Below the pieces are notes generated by a model. That model ran no database searches, was not told the origin of the DNA, and was given only the letters and a program-made list of their open reading frames with translations. From positions 1-34,131 of the forward strand of contig NZ_VIFM01000111.1 in NCBI RefSeq assembly GCF_006636215.1: a stretch of DNA of 34,131 nucleotides, read 5' to 3'. The stretch comes from Myxococcus llanfairpwllgwyngyllgogerychwyrndrobwllllantysiliogogogochensis (GTDB lineage: Bacteria; Myxococcota; Myxococcia; Myxococcales; Myxococcaceae). A program made the position numbers and the translations under genes. Shown in pieces: positions 32,890 to 34,131 of this stretch. The number at the start of each line of letters is the position of its first letter. Position 1 is the first letter of the stretch.

Positions 32890-32936
32890 CACCGGGGACC
32901 GTCACGGGCCGTCTGGGCTCGTGGCGATCCCCGGTG
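32890..32936. promoter_or_regulatory. Inverted repeat upstream of the amine-dehydrogenase operon
   Basis: CACCGGGGA (32890-32898) and TCCCCGGTG (32928-32936) are perfect 9-bp complements with a 29-base spacer, flanked by GACACC and GGTGTC, which are complementary in the same way. They lie 136-182 bp upstream of the alpha-subunit start, in the 256-bp gap that otherwise shows no gene. A regulator site or hairpin is possible. Confidence 0.4.
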
Positions 32937-32983
32937 GGTGTCTCTCGGGAGAGCGGACGGTGCGCTGTCCGCCTCCTTTGACG

Positions 32984-33002
32984 CGCCGGGCAATCCCCGG
33001 CG
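32984..33002 (-). terminator. Hairpin just after the membrane polymer-forming gene
   Basis: A 7-bp stem CGCCGGG/CCCGGCG with a 5-base loop, 8 bp after the stop codon on the minus strand. No T-run follows. A second stem GCGGAC/GTCCGC lies next to it (about 32953-32972). Together they may end transcription with Rho. Confidence 0.4.
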
Positions 33003-33010
33003 GCGGTGCG

Positions 33011-34131
33011 TTAGACCGGCTGCTCGGTGTGCGGGTGGATGGGCTCCGGCATCCCACTGCCACGCGGCCGGTAGCCGAAGCGGGTGCGGATGACCGCGCC
33101 CAGGGCGACCAGGACGACCAGGGTGGAGACGATGGCCCCGAGCACCGGGATGGCGCCCACCACCATCAACACCAACAAGCCCAGCGCCAGCACCACCGCC
33201 TGCGTCTTGCGACCGCGCATCACCGGCAGCCGCGTGCCCAGCTCGCTCGCCACCGCCGCGAAGCCGAGCGCCGCGGCCAGCGGGGCCGCCATCCACAGCA
33301 CCAGCGCGGCGGGGATTCCGATGATGGTGATGGCCAGCACCACCGTGAGGGGAATCATCGCCACGACTCCGAAGAGGCCGGTGAGTCCGCTCTGCACCGG
33401 ACGGGCGCGAATCTCGTCACCCACCTGCTTCATCCGCGCCGGGAAGAACATCTGTCCCAGGAAGCCCAGTCCGAAGAGCACCGCGAAGGTCAGGATGAAG
33501 GTGGCCAGCCCGCCCTCGTTGTTGTTGTCGTCGTCCGAGTCTCGCTCCTCGTGCTCGTGGCGCGGGTTGCGCGACTCCTTGAGGCCTTCCTTGAGCTCGC
33601 CGGCGACGATGCGGCCGATGTTCGCGCCGCCGAAGGTGTTGATGCTGCCCTCCACGTCCGCGCCGTCCTCGCGCTCCACGTTGCCGCCGAAGGAGGACAC
33701 GTCGCCTTCCACCTTGGCGCCGGGCTTGAGGACGACGTTGCCGCCGAAGGCGTGCGCGTCTCCCTCCACGTGGCCGTGGATGACCAGGTTGCCGCCGAAG
33801 GCGACCGCGTCGTTCTCCACGTGGCCCTTCACGACGAGGTTGCCGCCGTACACCACCGCGCTCTGGACGTTCTGGGCTTCCTTCACCTCGAGCGACTGTC
33901 CGCGCGCCACGACATTGCGGCCACCGGAGCGGCGCGAGCGCTTCAGCTCGTCCCGCGTGCGGTGGATCTGCTCGCGGATCTGATCCCGCACCTCTTCCAT
34001 CCCCTCCGCGTCGGAGCCGATGCCCTCCTCGGAGTGTCCCGACTCCGTGTCCGTCTCCTGAGCCAGGGGCGCCGGGGGCGCTGGAGGAGCCGCGGGCGTC
34101 GCCGCCACGGCGGGCGCGGGAGGAGCGGCGG
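33011..34131 (-). CDS. Membrane-anchored polymer-forming (bactofilin-like repeat) protein, 5'-partial
   Basis: At least 373 residues are in the window, and the frame stays open to its right edge as an Ala/Pro-rich stretch, so the start lies outside. The visible protein has an Ala/Pro linker, an acidic/Arg-rich coiled-coil-like segment (MEEVRDQIREQIHRTRDELK), and a beta-helix repeat domain with an 18-residue-like period: VENDAVAFGGNLVIHG, VEGDAHAFGGNVVLKPG, VEGDVSSFGGNVERED. An acidic/Asn stretch (DSDDDNNNEGG) and about four to five hydrophobic helices in the C-terminal half follow. The repeats would lie outside the membrane, next to an anchor. The function is unknown; a cell-envelope scaffold or regulator of envelope stress is a reasonable guess. 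Confidence 0.82.
   Translation of the reverse strand, partial: AAPPAPAVAATPAAPPAPPAPLAQETDTESGHSEEGIGSDAEGMEEVRDQIREQIHRTRDELKRSRRSGGRNVVARGQSLEVKEAQNVQSAVVYGGNLVVKGHVENDAVAFGGNLVIHGHVEGDAHAFGGNVVLKPGAKVEGDVSSFGGNVEREDGADVEGSINTFGGANIGRIVAGELKEGLKESRNPRHEHEERDSDDDNNNEGGLATFILTFAVLFGLGFLGQMFFPARMKQVGDEIRARPVQSGLTGLFGVVAMIPLTVVLAITIIGIPAALVLWMAAPLAAALGFAAVASELGTRLPVMRGRKTQAVVLALGLLVLMVVGAIPVLGAIVSTLVVLVALGAVIRTRFGYRPRGSGMPEPIHPHTEQPV

Overview
The window is about 70% G+C with strong G/C at third codon positions, and it is almost fully coding. Gene content points to a predatory or fruiting deltaproteobacterium of the Myxococcaceae (Myxococcus, Corallococcus or Pyxidicoccus type). The reasons are many lipoproteins, a myxobacterial Cys-rich (DUF4215-like) module followed by thrombospondin type 3 repeats, several histidine kinases with GAF and PAS modules, and long Ala/Pro linkers. 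This assignment is inference; there is no rRNA in the window. I see no tRNA, CRISPR array, transposase or prophage gene.

Left part (1-8490), ordinary chromosomal genes: a 5'-truncated AAA-type ATPase with a winged-helix-like N-terminus, a WbqC-family protein, a cytosolic GAF/PAS histidine kinase with a degenerate receiver domain, a phytanoyl-CoA dioxygenase-like enzyme, an alpha/beta hydrolase, and an OmpR-type response regulator overlapping its membrane histidine kinase.

Centre (8557-19099), the most notable region: a four-gene minus-strand operon with tight spacing (4-bp overlap and 4-bp gap after the first junction). In transcription order it encodes a 1778-residue multicopper oxidase lipoprotein made of six cupredoxin domains (MofA/MnxG-like), a YVTN-type beta-propeller protein, a SCO1/SenC copper chaperone with two complete SCO domains in one chain, and a lipoprotein fusing a c-type cytochrome to a branched-chain-amino-acid-type periplasmic binding protein. 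The binding domain is interrupted by a tandem-repeat insertion. Read together this looks like an extracytoplasmic redox module: SCO supplies copper, the oxidase takes electrons from a metal or organic substrate, and the cytochrome/binding protein passes or senses them. A 408-bp divergent regulatory region with two clear inverted repeats separates it from a 1427-residue modular amidohydrolase lipoprotein (19508-23791) carrying an in-frame 33-bp minisatellite and a C-terminal lamin-tail domain.

Right part (23873-34131): exodeoxyribonuclease III, a PlsC-type acyltransferase, a secreted bactofilin-like polymer-forming protein, an EamA-like membrane protein that appears to start at CTG, a universal stress protein, a short-chain dehydrogenase homologue lacking the catalytic Tyr/Lys, a trypsin-like lipoprotein protease, and a two-gene operon for a sarcosine/opine/cyanide-synthase-like amine dehydrogenase. 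In that enzyme the BFD iron-sulfur domain sits on the DAO subunit instead of the alpha subunit. The window ends inside a second, membrane-anchored polymer-forming protein.
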